This document shows, one piece after another, positions 30,894 through 39,713 of a DNA stretch of 64,000 nt. Source of the stretch: Kitasatospora sp. NBC_00315. Its GTDB lineage: Bacteria > Actinomycetota > Actinomycetes > Streptomycetales > Streptomycetaceae. Numbering within the stretch: position 1 is the stretch's first letter; the number at the start of each line of letters is the position of its first letter. The notes beneath the pieces were generated by a model that searched no databases, was not told where the DNA came from, and saw nothing but the letters and a program-made list of their open reading frames with translations. The translations under genes and the position numbers were made by a program. The stretch covers positions 7,006,001 to 7,070,000 of the forward strand of contig NZ_CP108025.1 in the NCBI RefSeq assembly GCF_041435095.1. The letters are read 5' to 3'.

Positions 30894-31939
30894 CCGCGCT
30901 CCAACTGGCCGCCGCACTCCTGCTGCTGCTGGGCAACGCCTTCTTCGTCGGCGCCGAGTTCGCCGTCATCTCGGTCCGCCGCAGCCAGGTGGAGCCCCTC
31001 GCCGAGGCCGGCAACAAGCGCGCCCGCACCGTGCTGCACGCCCTGTCCAACGTCTCGGCGATGCTGGCGGCCGCCCAGCTCGGCATCACCATCTGCTCGC
31101 TGGGCCTCGGCGCCCTCGCCGAGCCGACCATCGCGCACCTGGTCGAGGGGCCGTTCCACTCGATGGGCGTCCCCGAGGGCCTGATCCACCCGCTCTCGTA
31201 CGGGCTGGCCCTGGGGCTCGTGGTCTTCCTGCACATGGTGATGGGCGAGATGGTCCCCAAGAACCTGGCCCTGGCCGGTCCGGAGAAGGCCGCGCTGCTG
31301 CTCGGCCCGCCGCTGGACCGGCTGGCCCGGATGCTCACCCCGGTGATCACCTTCCTGAACGCCTTCGCCAACGGCGTGCTGCGCCTGTTCAAGGTGGAGG
31401 CCAAGGACGAGGTCGCCTCGGTCTTCACCACCGAGCAGCTGATGTACCTGCTGCTCGACTCGCGGGACGCCGGCCTGCTGGACGAGGAGCGCCAGGAGCG
31501 TCTGGAGGACGCGCTGGAGCTGGGCCACCGCCCGGTCACCGACGTGGTGCTGCCGTTCGAGCAGCTGATCACCGTCGGGCCTGACGTGACGGCGGCCGAG
31601 ATCGAGGCGCTGGCGGTCCGTACCGGCTTCTCGCGCTTCCCGGTGGTGGACGGCGACGTCGCGGCCAACGGATTCCTCGGCTACCTGCACCTCAAGGACA
31701 TCCTGGACGTCGAGGACCCGGCGGCGCCGCTCCCGGCCAGGCTCTGGCGCCCGATCACCGTGGTGCGCGGCACCCTGCCGCTGGACGACGCCCTGGGTGC
31801 GATGCGCAGGGCCGCCTCCCACCTGGCCGCCGTGGCCGGTCCGGACGGCCGCACGCTCGGCCTCGTCGCGCTGGAGGACGTGGTGGAGGAGCTGGTCGGC
31901 GAGGTCCACGACCCGGACCACCGCCCGGCCGCCGCGTGA
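30890..31939 (+). CDS. CNNM/CorC-family membrane protein, short form
   Basis: The 349-residue paralogue has DUF21 (NAFFVGAEFAVISVRRSQ, AAQLGITICSLGLGALAEP, GEMVPKNLALAGPEKA) and a CBS pair (EALAVRTGFSRFPVVDG, GLVALEDVVEELVGEVHD), then stops, lacking the CorC_HlyC domain of its neighbour. Such full/short pairs are common in actinobacteria. Translational coupling (ATGA) implies fixed stoichiometry. Confidence 0.92.
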   Translation: MTALQLAAALLLLLGNAFFVGAEFAVISVRRSQVEPLAEAGNKRARTVLHALSNVSAMLAAAQLGITICSLGLGALAEPTIAHLVEGPFHSMGVPEGLIHPLSYGLALGLVVFLHMVMGEMVPKNLALAGPEKAALLLGPPLDRLARMLTPVITFLNAFANGVLRLFKVEAKDEVASVFTTEQLMYLLLDSRDAGLLDEERQERLEDALELGHRPVTDVVLPFEQLITVGPDVTAAEIEALAVRTGFSRFPVVDGDVAANGFLGYLHLKDILDVEDPAAPLPARLWRPITVVRGTLPLDDALGAMRRAASHLAAVAGPDGRTLGLVALEDVVEELVGEVHDPDHRPAAA

Positions 31940-32038
31940 CACGGCGGGTGCCCGCCCGGTCGGCGCCCGGCCGGCGGGTGCCCGACCCGGCCGGGGGTGG
32001 CCCGGGACACCTCGGCGCCGGGGCGGGCCGGGAGGCCG

Positions 32039-34192
32039 TCAGAGGTCGCCCCGGCCGTCGATCAGTTCTCCGTACGCCTGCACCAGGTCGGGCAGTCGCA
32101 GGGTGGCCAGGTCCTCCCGGCTCGGCTGCTCGCCGGTGAGCGAGAGCCGCAGGTCGCGGTAGGCGCAGGACTTCTCGTACAGGGTGCGGACGAACCGGCC
32201 GTTGCCGAGGTCGTCGATCCAGCCCTCGCGGACCACGTGCGCGCAGATGCTGGCGAGCTCCTCGGCGGCGTCCTCGTCCCAGCCGTCGCCGTCCCTGCGG
32301 GCCAGCGTGGCACCGATCGCGCTCAGCTCCCCGGGCCGGTAGCTCGGGAAGTCGACCCGGGTGGTGAACCGGGAGTTGAGCCCGGGGTTGGTGGCCAGCA
32401 GCCGGTTCATCCCCTCGGGGTAGCCGGCGAGGATCACCACCAGCCGGTCCCGGTTGTCCTCGGCCCGCTTCAGCAGCACCTGGAGGGCCTCGTCGCCGTA
32501 CGCGTCGCCCTTGCTGTAGCCGGAGTTGGAGAGGCTGTACGCCTCGTCGATGAAGAGCACGCCGTCCAGCGCCGAGTCGATCAACTCGTTCGCCTTGACG
32601 GCGGTCTGACCGAGGAACTCCCCGACCAGGTCGGCCCGCTGGGCCTCCACCAGGTGATTGCCGGAGAGCAGCCCGAGCGAGTGGAAGACCCTCCCCAGGA
32701 TCCGGGCCACCGTGGTCTTTCCGGTGCCGGAGGGGCCGGAGAAGACGAAGTGGCGCTTGGGGGGCTGCACCGGCAACCCCTCGCCGGCCCGCAGCCGGGA
32801 CATCCGCAACTGCGCGGAGAGCGCGTGGACCTGGCGCTTCACCGGGTCCAGGCCGACCATCCGCTCCAGAGCGTCGAGTGCGGCGTCCAGCTCCTGGCGG
32901 CTGCCGGCCCGCCCGGGGGAGATCCGGTGCGGGACGGCGGCCTGCGATCCCATCGCCCGGCCGGGCAGGAACAGGGTCGGCGCGGGGCCGGGATCGCCGC
33001 CGGCGTCGGAGCGGGCGCCCGCACCGGCGCCCTGGGCGGGTCCGCCGAGGGCGCCAGGCGCCGCACCGGGCCCCGGTCCGGCCGGTCGCTCCGGCTGGTC
33101 GCGGGCACCGGGCGGGCCCGCCGGTCCCGGTCCCGGATCGGTGGGATCCCCGGGCGCACCCAGGTCCTCCTCCGCGCCGAGGTCCACGAGGTCGTCGTAC
33201 GCCTCCTCGTCGGCGCTCGCGCCGACGAGCCCGAAGGCCGGGCCGTTGTCGGGGCCGACGCTCTGCCCGCCGTCGGGGCCGAAACTCTGCCCGCCGTCGG
33301 GCCCGAACGCCGGACCGCCCGCGGCGCCGGTGTCCGCCCCGCGTCTGCCGCCGGCGCTGCCGCCGGTCCCGGCGAAGCCCTCCAACAGGGCGTCAGCCGG
33401 GCCGTCCTCGGCGGATATCGCCGCGAGCCGGGCCGAGGTGTCCATGAACGCCGCGTCGGCCCGGTGCACCGCGCGGTAGAGCGGCAGCGCGGCCGCGCTG
33501 CGCCCCGCGCCCTCGTACGCCCGCGCCAGCCAGTACCGCAGTTCCTTGCGCTGCGGCTGCTCGGACCGGCAGCGGGCGAGCGAGGACGCCAGCGGGCCCT
33601 GGGCCTGCGCACACATGTCGAGCCGGACCCTGGCCATGCCGGCGAACAGCCCGGCCTCGATGCCGAGCAGCTGGTCGTCCAGCAGCCGGTCGGTGTCCCG
33701 GATCAGCTGCTCCCAGTCCTTCACCAGGTAGGAGCGGCAGGCGCGCAGAAAGCGCACGGAGGGATCCTCGGCGGCCGGCGCGCACCCGGCGAGCGCGGCG
33801 TCGAGTTCGGGCAGGTGGCGGCCGTCCAGCCAGTGCGAGGCGTGCGCGAGCGCGAGGTCGCGGGCGTCCTCCAGCACCGGCTGGACCCACCAGCCCAGCC
33901 AGTACCAGGAACTGAGCGGCCGTCGGTGGCGGCCGCGCTGCTCGCCGAAGCGGCTCCGGTGCCGGTGCATCGCCAGTAGCGCGCCGGAGGTGTCGCAGCG
34001 CAGGGCGTGCAGGCCGAGCCAGGCGTCGGCCATCCCCGGGTCGAGCTGGACCGCGGCCCGGAACTCCTCCTCGGCGCGCGCGTAGGCTCCCGCCTGGTAG
34101 GCGTCCATCGCCCGCAGCCAGGCGCGGTCGGCGAGCCCGCCGGGGCCCCCGCCGCCCGCGACGTCGCCGTCGGAACTGTCCACCGTCGTCAC
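32039..34192 (-). CDS. AAA+ ATPase related to type VII secretion EccA / CbbX
   Basis: The 717-residue protein has a helical, TPR-like N-terminal half (~25-260), a disordered Gly/Pro-rich linker (~275-400) holding GPDGGQ-type repeats, and a C-terminal AAA+ module. The latter shows Walker A SGPSGTGKTTVARILG (around residue 482), Walker B LFIDEAYSL, and ILAGYPEGMNRLLATNPGL with the sensor asparagine and arginine finger region NSRF. EccA proteins energise substrate release in ESX secretion, but no other ESX gene is near, so it is an orphan here. A remodelling role is the safest statement. Confidence 0.88.
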   Translation of the reverse strand: MTTVDSSDGDVAGGGGPGGLADRAWLRAMDAYQAGAYARAEEEFRAAVQLDPGMADAWLGLHALRCDTSGALLAMHRHRSRFGEQRGRHRRPLSSWYWLGWWVQPVLEDARDLALAHASHWLDGRHLPELDAALAGCAPAAEDPSVRFLRACRSYLVKDWEQLIRDTDRLLDDQLLGIEAGLFAGMARVRLDMCAQAQGPLASSLARCRSEQPQRKELRYWLARAYEGAGRSAAALPLYRAVHRADAAFMDTSARLAAISAEDGPADALLEGFAGTGGSAGGRRGADTGAAGGPAFGPDGGQSFGPDGGQSVGPDNGPAFGLVGASADEEAYDDLVDLGAEEDLGAPGDPTDPGPGPAGPPGARDQPERPAGPGPGAAPGALGGPAQGAGAGARSDAGGDPGPAPTLFLPGRAMGSQAAVPHRISPGRAGSRQELDAALDALERMVGLDPVKRQVHALSAQLRMSRLRAGEGLPVQPPKRHFVFSGPSGTGKTTVARILGRVFHSLGLLSGNHLVEAQRADLVGEFLGQTAVKANELIDSALDGVLFIDEAYSLSNSGYSKGDAYGDEALQVLLKRAEDNRDRLVVILAGYPEGMNRLLATNPGLNSRFTTRVDFPSYRPGELSAIGATLARRDGDGWDEDAAEELASICAHVVREGWIDDLGNGRFVRTLYEKSCAYRDLRLSLTGEQPSREDLATLRLPDLVQAYGELIDGRGDL

Positions 34193-34371
34193 TCACGCCC
34201 CCCGCGGTGTGCCTCGGGGCTCTGCCGGCCGATGGTCCGTCAGTGGTGATGGCCCCTGGGGCGCATATGCGCCTGCGAGGAATCGTACCGGCGCGGCGCT
34301 GATCCGGAAGGGTGCGACGCCAGGTCAAATCGGAGCGACGGCCGGGTCGTTGGCGTACGGGGGAAAGGAGA

Positions 34372-34413
34372 ACGGCATCTCCGGCTCACGGGGGAACAAG
34401 CCGGAGATGCCGT
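34372..34413 (-). terminator. Strong hairpin terminator after the kinase gene
   Basis: A perfect 15-bp stem (34372-34386 with 34399-34413) with a 12-nt loop. On the minus strand it is followed by TCTCCTTT, a weak T-tract, and lies ~80 bp past the kinase stop. The rest of 34193-34490 shows no gene. Confidence 0.65.
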
Positions 34414-34490
34414 GTCTGTGGTTGCGCGATCAACAATCCTGCAACGAATGGAAACCTAGTTCCCGATGACGTCCCAGGTCAAGGGCGGTT

Positions 34491-35126
34491 TCACAGCTCA
34501 CCGAGGGTGCCGGAGGCGATCCGTCCGGTTACTCCGTGGACCAGCCCATCGGCGTACGGACGGCTCGGATCGGCCGCGAAGTGGGCCTGCTCGGCGCGTG
34601 CCCAGTCGGCCCAGAACCGTGCCAGTTCCGGGCCGTCCCTCAGCTCGCCGCGCCGGCGCGCGTCCGGTGCGTCCAGCTCCATCCAGAGCAGCAGGGCCAA
34701 CCAGGGGCGGATCTCCCGCCGCCCGGCGCCCACCCCTTCGAGCAGCACCACCGGCGCCGGCGGCACGGCCCGGACGGCGTCGAACCGGCGCAGCGTCCAG
34801 TCGTACACCCGGTGCTCGGCCGTGCGGCCGGCGGCCAGGGGCTCCAGGACCTGCCGGCGCAGCCGGACCGTCCATCCGAAGGGCTCCCGGTGGGTCGCCA
34901 GGTCATCCAGATGGACCACCGGTGCGCCGCCGAGCGCCGCTGCCAGCCGGCCGGCGAACGTGGTCTTCCCGGAGCCGGCGTGCCCGTCCACCGCGACCAG
35001 CCTGACCGGCCCGCAGGACGGCGGCGCGGCCCGGATCCGGGCCGCCAGCGCGGCCGTCTCCCGGTCGGCCGGGCCGCCCGGTCCGTCCGCACCCGCGCCA
35101 CCGCCGACATCCGCCACAACGGCCAC
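34491..35126 (-). CDS. Uridine kinase-like P-loop nucleoside kinase
   Basis: The 211-residue protein has a P-loop VAVDGHAGSGKTTFAGRLA (residues ~43-61), a substrate aspartate region VHLDDL, and the arginine-rich lid DWTLRRFDAV. These fit the uridine kinase/phosphoribulokinase superfamily. The second aspartate-glutamate part VVLLEGVGAGRREIRPWL supports it. The true substrate may be another nucleoside or sugar. The start is uncertain, since the first 35 residues are Gly/Ala-rich. Confidence 0.82.
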   Translation of the reverse strand: MAVVADVGGGAGADGPGGPADRETAALAARIRAAPPSCGPVRLVAVDGHAGSGKTTFAGRLAAALGGAPVVHLDDLATHREPFGWTVRLRRQVLEPLAAGRTAEHRVYDWTLRRFDAVRAVPPAPVVLLEGVGAGRREIRPWLALLLWMELDAPDARRRGELRDGPELARFWADWARAEQAHFAADPSRPYADGLVHGVTGRIASGTLGEL

Positions 35127-35326
35127 TGTACGGTCGCGCCCGCCGCCTCGCGGACGGCCCTGCGCCGCTGGTCGTGACGGCCGGGCCCGGATCGGGCATA
35201 CTCACATCGCCAGACATGTGAACGACCGTTCACCGCGACCCGGTGCCGGTCGGGCCGACCTGCCACACCCGCGCCGTGCCCGCCACCTCTGGGCCCGGTG
35301 CCCGATCGAGGAGGCGACCAACCGCC

Positions 35327-36490
35327 ATGAGCCCCGCACCCGCGAAGCCTGTGGACCGCCAGCTGCCCAGCGAGGAGGCCAGGCAACTGCTGAGCCTCAC
35401 CCGCGAGCTGGTCCAGCGCGAGATCGCCCCCCGGGCCGCCGAGGACGAGGCGGCCGACCGCTTCCCCCGCGACGTCTTCCGCACGCTCGGGGACGCCGGC
35501 CTGCTCTCCCTCCCGTACGGCGAGGAGTACGGCGGCGGCGACCAGCCCTACGAGGTGTACCTGCAGGTGCTGGAGGAGCTCGCGAGCGGCTGGCTGGCGG
35601 TCGGCCTGGGCGTCAGCGTGCACACGCTCTCCTGTCACGCCCTCGCCACCTTCGGTTCGGACGAGCAGCGCGCCGCGTGGCTGCCCGCGATGCTCGGCGG
35701 CGAGCAGCTCGGCGCCTACTGCCTCTCCGAGCCGCAGTCCGGCTCCGACGCGGCGGCCCTGCGCACCCGGGCGGATCTGAACGGCGACGCGTACGTCGTG
35801 AACGGGACCAAGGCGTGGATCACCCACGGCGGCCACGCGGACTTCTACAGCACCATGGTCCGCACCGGCGAGGACGGACCGCGCGGCATCAGCTGCCTGC
35901 TGGTGCCCGGTGCCTCGGCGGGCCTGTCCGCCGCGCCGCCCGAGCACAAGATGGGCATGCGCTCCTCGCCGACCGCCCAGGTGCACTTCGACGGTGTGCG
36001 GGTGGCCCGTGAGCGCCTGGTCGGCGCCGAGGGGCAGGGCTTCCAGATAGCCCTGTCGGCCCTGGACTCCGGGCGGCTGGGCATCGCCGCCTGCGCGACG
36101 GGCGTCGCCCAGGCCGCGCTGGACCTCGCGGTCGACCACGCCGGGACCCGCAAGCAGTTCGGCCGCCGGATCGCCGACTTCCAGGGACTGTCCTTCATGC
36201 TCGCGGACATGGCCACCCAGATCGAGGCCGGTCGTGCGCTGTACCTGGCCGCCGCGCGCCGGCGGGACGCCGGGATGCCGTTCTCGAAGGAGGCGGCGAT
36301 GGCGAAGCTCTTCTGCACCGACGCCGCGATGCGGGTCACCACCGACGCCGTCCAGGTGCTCGGCGGCTACGGGTACACCCAGGACTTCCCGGCCGAGCGC
36401 TACATGCGCGAGGCCAAGGTGCTGCAGATCGTCGAGGGCACCAACCAGATCCAGCGCCTGGTGATCGGCCGCCACCTCAGCGGAGCCTGA
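35327..36490 (+). CDS. Acyl-CoA dehydrogenase
   Basis: The ATG at 35327 gives 387 residues of standard three-domain acyl-CoA dehydrogenase: helical N-domain (LLSLTRELVQREIAPRAAEDE), central barrel with GAYCLSEPQSGSDAAAL and VNGTKAWITHGGHADFY for FAD, and C-domain with YTQDFPAERYMREAKVLQIVEGTNQIQ, whose EGTNQ glutamate region is the catalytic base. It oxidises an acyl-CoA at C2-C3, passing electrons to ETF. Chain-length preference cannot be told; it looks like the short/branched-chain type. Confidence 0.93.
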   Translation: MSPAPAKPVDRQLPSEEARQLLSLTRELVQREIAPRAAEDEAADRFPRDVFRTLGDAGLLSLPYGEEYGGGDQPYEVYLQVLEELASGWLAVGLGVSVHTLSCHALATFGSDEQRAAWLPAMLGGEQLGAYCLSEPQSGSDAAALRTRADLNGDAYVVNGTKAWITHGGHADFYSTMVRTGEDGPRGISCLLVPGASAGLSAAPPEHKMGMRSSPTAQVHFDGVRVARERLVGAEGQGFQIALSALDSGRLGIAACATGVAQAALDLAVDHAGTRKQFGRRIADFQGLSFMLADMATQIEAGRALYLAAARRRDAGMPFSKEAAMAKLFCTDAAMRVTTDAVQVLGGYGYTQDFPAERYMREAKVLQIVEGTNQIQRLVIGRHLSGA

Positions 36491-36591
36491 GTCCTCGGGC
36501 GTCGGCGCCCGGCGTCCCGGGTGGTGGCGGTACGGTCCGGCGGCCGCCCCGCGTCAGCGGTGGCGCCGGACCGTCCTGGGCCGTCCGGCGG

Positions 36592-37098
36592 TCAGCGGCG
36601 GGCCGGTCGGCGGCCGGCCGTGGGTGCGGCGGCGGGTGCCGGCGCGGTCGCGGCGGGCGAGGCCGAACGCTGGGCCGGCACCAGGCCGACGGGAACGGCC
36701 TTGACCGGGCTGTGCGGGACGGCGTGCGAGAACGGCTGGGTGCGCCAGTCCAGGGCGGCGGGCAGGGCCAGCAGGCCCTCCAGGCCGGGGGCGAGCGAGT
36801 CCTCCGGCAGGTCGACCTCGGCCAGGTCGTCCGCGGGAGCGTCGGAGCCCGGGCAGAGCGCGGGGGAGAAGGGGTTCCACGCCGTCGGCAGGACGGCGTG
36901 CTGGGGGAGCCGCTCCTCGTCGCCGACCAGGGCGATCGGGCGGTCGCACTCCGGGCAGTGCACCCGGATGATCTCCCAGGTGTCGCCCTCGCCCGGGTCC
37001 GCCCCCGGGGTCGGGCCGAAGTCGACCGCGAAGCTGTCGCGGTCGTTCATATCGTGGGTGTCGTCCGCGCTCAGCGAGCGCTGGTCAACTGCGGGCAT
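36592..37098 (-). CDS. Uncharacterised protein with a CPxC-type N-terminal motif
   Basis: The ATG at 37098 follows AGGGGGA, giving 168 residues. After an acidic start comes WEIIRVHCPECDRPIALVGD, a single CPEC pair that could bind metal with the later Cys in LCPGSD, then AWNPFSPALCPGS and an acidic stretch. The C-terminal ~50 residues are Ala/Pro-rich. I do not recognise a family; placement in a core region suggests a conserved actinomycete protein. Confidence 0.65.
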   Translation of the reverse strand: MPAVDQRSLSADDTHDMNDRDSFAVDFGPTPGADPGEGDTWEIIRVHCPECDRPIALVGDEERLPQHAVLPTAWNPFSPALCPGSDAPADDLAEVDLPEDSLAPGLEGLLALPAALDWRTQPFSHAVPHSPVKAVPVGLVPAQRSASPAATAPAPAAAPTAGRRPARR

Positions 37099-37420
37099 GG
37101 GGATCCCCCTCGGATCGGGCCGGCCTGGACGGCCAGGGCCAAAACGAGCATTTCCCGGTGGCGAGTGCTCATAACCCTGCAGCTGAGGGCACAGTGATGC
37201 GGCGGGTGTGTCCTTCGCCACATTCGTCCGGCACATGACAGATTTATATGCGGCGGCCGCCACCGGGGGTCGCCCGGGGTCCGGCCCCCGCCGGGAGCCG
37301 GTTTCGGAGCGCCCGCGGGAGCCCCGGGCGCGCGCGGCGGGACGGCACGGCGGGTGTCGGGGGCGCTCCCGTGCGGGGAGTGTCGGCAGGGGGGTGCCCG
37401 GGGCAGTAGGTTTGCGCCTT

Positions 37421-37861
37421 GTGGAGGATCTCGACCAGCGCATCGTTCAGCTGCTCCTTGAGGACGGCCGGATGAGCTACACGGACCTGGGCAAGGCCAC
37501 CGGCCTGTCCACCTCGGCGGTGCACCAGCGGGTGCGCCGCCTCGAACAACGCGGGGTGATCCGCGGTTACACCGCGATCATCGACCCGGACGCCGTCAAC
37601 CTGGCGCTGACCGCGTTCATCTCGGTCAAGCCCTTCGACCCCAGCGCCCCCGACGACGCCCCCGAGCGTCTCGCCGGGCTGCCCGAGATCGAGGCGTGCC
37701 ACAGCGTGGCCGGCGACGAGAACTACATCCTCAAGGTCCGCGTGGGCGCCCCGGGTGACCTGGAGGATCTGCTCGCCCGGATCCGCAGCGCGGCCGGCGT
37801 CTCCACCCGCACCACGGTGGTGCTCTCCACTCCCTACGAGGCGCGCCCCCCGAAGCTCTGA
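37421..37861 (+). CDS. Lrp/AsnC family transcriptional regulator
   Basis: The GTG at 37421 gives 146 residues: helix-turn-helix VQLLLEDGRMSYTDLGKATGLSTSAVHQRVRRLEQRGVI, then the RAM ligand-binding fold with AFISVKPF and VAGDENYILKVRVG. A TAGGTT element ends about 8 bases before the GTG, so the message is probably leaderless. These regulators sense amino acids. The next gene, an amidohydrolase, lies 30 bp downstream and is likely co-transcribed. Confidence 0.9.
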   Translation: MEDLDQRIVQLLLEDGRMSYTDLGKATGLSTSAVHQRVRRLEQRGVIRGYTAIIDPDAVNLALTAFISVKPFDPSAPDDAPERLAGLPEIEACHSVAGDENYILKVRVGAPGDLEDLLARIRSAAGVSTRTTVVLSTPYEARPPKL

Positions 37862-37891
37862 CCGGTTTCGTACGGGTGCAGACTTGGGCCC

Positions 37892-39496
37892 ATGACCGAA
37901 CGCACCTCCCGGACCGTGCTGCTGCGCGGCGGATCCGTCTACAGCCCCGCCGACCCGTTCGCCTCCGCGATGCTCGTCGAGGGTGAGCACATCGCCTGGG
38001 TCGGCAGTGACGGCGCCGCCGAGGCGTACGCCGACGTCGCGGACGAGATCGTCGAGCTGGACGGTGCGCTGGTCACCCCCGCGTTCGTCGACGCCCACGT
38101 GCACGCCACCGCCACCGGCCTGGCTCTCACCGGCCTCGACCTCACCGGCTGCCCGACGCTGGCCGAGGCGCTCGCCCGGATCTCGGCCTTCGCCGCCGGC
38201 GGCGCCGACGGGGGTGTGCTGATCGGCCACGGCTGGGACGAGACCGGCTGGCCCGAGGGGCGCCCGCCGACCCTCGCCGAGCTGGACGCGGCCGTCGGCG
38301 GCGCCGCCGTCTACCTCTCGCGTACCGACGTCCACTCCGGCCTCGCCGGTACCGCGCTGCGCGCGCTCACCCCCGGCCTGGAGACGCTGCCCGGCCACAC
38401 CGCAGAGGGGCCGCTGACCCGGGACGCCCACCACGCCGTGCGCCGCGCCGCCCTGGCCCACCTCACGGACGTCCAGCGCCGCGTCGCCCAGCAGGCCACC
38501 CTGGCCCGCGCCGCCGCCCTCGGCATCGGCTCGCTGCACGAGTGCGCCGGGCCCGACATCTCCTCCGAACAGGACCTCACCGCGCTGCTCGCCCTCGCGG
38601 CCGAGGGCGCCGGCCCCGAGGTGTACGGCTACTGGGGCGAAGCGGGCGCGGTCGCCACCGCCCGCCGGCTGGGCGCCGTCGGCGCCGGCGGGGACCTCTT
38701 CGTGGACGGCGCGCTCGGCTCGCACACCGCCTGCCTGCACACGCCCTACGACGACGCCCCGCACACCGGCACCGCCTATCTCACCGCCGAGCAGGTCGCC
38801 GACCACGTGGCCGCCTGCACCGAAGCGGGCCTCCAGGCGGGCTTCCACGCGATCGGCGACGCCGCCCTGAGCGCCGTGATCGAGGGCGTCCGGGCCGCCG
38901 CGGACCGGGTCGGCACCGACCGTGTCAAGGCGCTGCGCCACCGCGTCGAGCACGCCGAGGCACTGGACGACAAGGGCGTGGCCGCCTTCGTCGAGCTCGG
39001 CCTGGTCGCCTCCGTCCAGCCCGCGTTCGACGCGGCCTGGGGCGGCCCGGAGGGCATGTACGCGCAGCGCCTGGGGGCCGAGCGCGCCGCCGCGCTGAAC
39101 CCCTTCGCGGCGCTGCTGCGCGCGGGCGTCCCGCTGGCCTTCGGCTCGGACGCGCCGGTGACGCCGCTCGACCCGTGGGGGACCGTCCGCGCGGCGGCCT
39201 TCCACCGCACGCCCGAGCACCGGATCTCGGTCCGGGCCGCGTTCACCGCCCACACCCGGGGCGGCTGGCGCGCGATCGGCCGGGACCAGGACGGCGTGCT
39301 CGTTCCGGGTGCGGTCGCCAGCTACGCGGTCTGGGCCACCGGGGAGCTGGTCGTGCAGACCCCCGACGCCCGGGTGGCCGGCTGGTCCACCGACCCCCGC
39401 TCCGGCACCCCCGGGCTGCCCGACCTCACCCCGGGCGGCCCGCTGCCGGTCTGCCTGCGCACCGTGGTGCGCGGCCGGACCGTCCACCGGGGCTGA
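37892..39496 (+). CDS. Amidohydrolase of the YtcJ type
   Basis: The 534-residue metal-dependent hydrolase shows the AHS fold: VTPAFVDAHVHATATG (first metal histidines), ALGIGSLHECAGPD, GFHAIGDAALSAVIEG, LRHRVEHAEAL and PLAFGSDAPVTPLDPW (last metal aspartate). YtcJ-like members hydrolyse N-acyl or formyl groups, but substrates vary widely. It follows the AsnC gene closely. Confidence 0.9.
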   Translation: MTERTSRTVLLRGGSVYSPADPFASAMLVEGEHIAWVGSDGAAEAYADVADEIVELDGALVTPAFVDAHVHATATGLALTGLDLTGCPTLAEALARISAFAAGGADGGVLIGHGWDETGWPEGRPPTLAELDAAVGGAAVYLSRTDVHSGLAGTALRALTPGLETLPGHTAEGPLTRDAHHAVRRAALAHLTDVQRRVAQQATLARAAALGIGSLHECAGPDISSEQDLTALLALAAEGAGPEVYGYWGEAGAVATARRLGAVGAGGDLFVDGALGSHTACLHTPYDDAPHTGTAYLTAEQVADHVAACTEAGLQAGFHAIGDAALSAVIEGVRAAADRVGTDRVKALRHRVEHAEALDDKGVAAFVELGLVASVQPAFDAAWGGPEGMYAQRLGAERAAALNPFAALLRAGVPLAFGSDAPVTPLDPWGTVRAAAFHRTPEHRISVRAAFTAHTRGGWRAIGRDQDGVLVPGAVASYAVWATGELVVQTPDARVAGWSTDPRSGTPGLPDLTPGGPLPVCLRTVVRGRTVHRG

Positions 39497-39713
39497 ACCC
39501 GCGACCCGTTGTCGCGCCGGGCCGCGGCCCGGCGCCCGGGTCCGGGCTGGTGGGACGGTGTTTCGCCGGTCCCGGCCCGGCCCGGACGTGGCCACTCCGT
39601 TATCCGGACGCCCGACAATCCGGGGTACCGTCTTCGCACGGCGTTCGGGCGACGCGTTCGGTCCCGGACGGCGAAGAGCGAGCGAACAGTACGACCAGAG
39701 AGATGGTGCGCAG

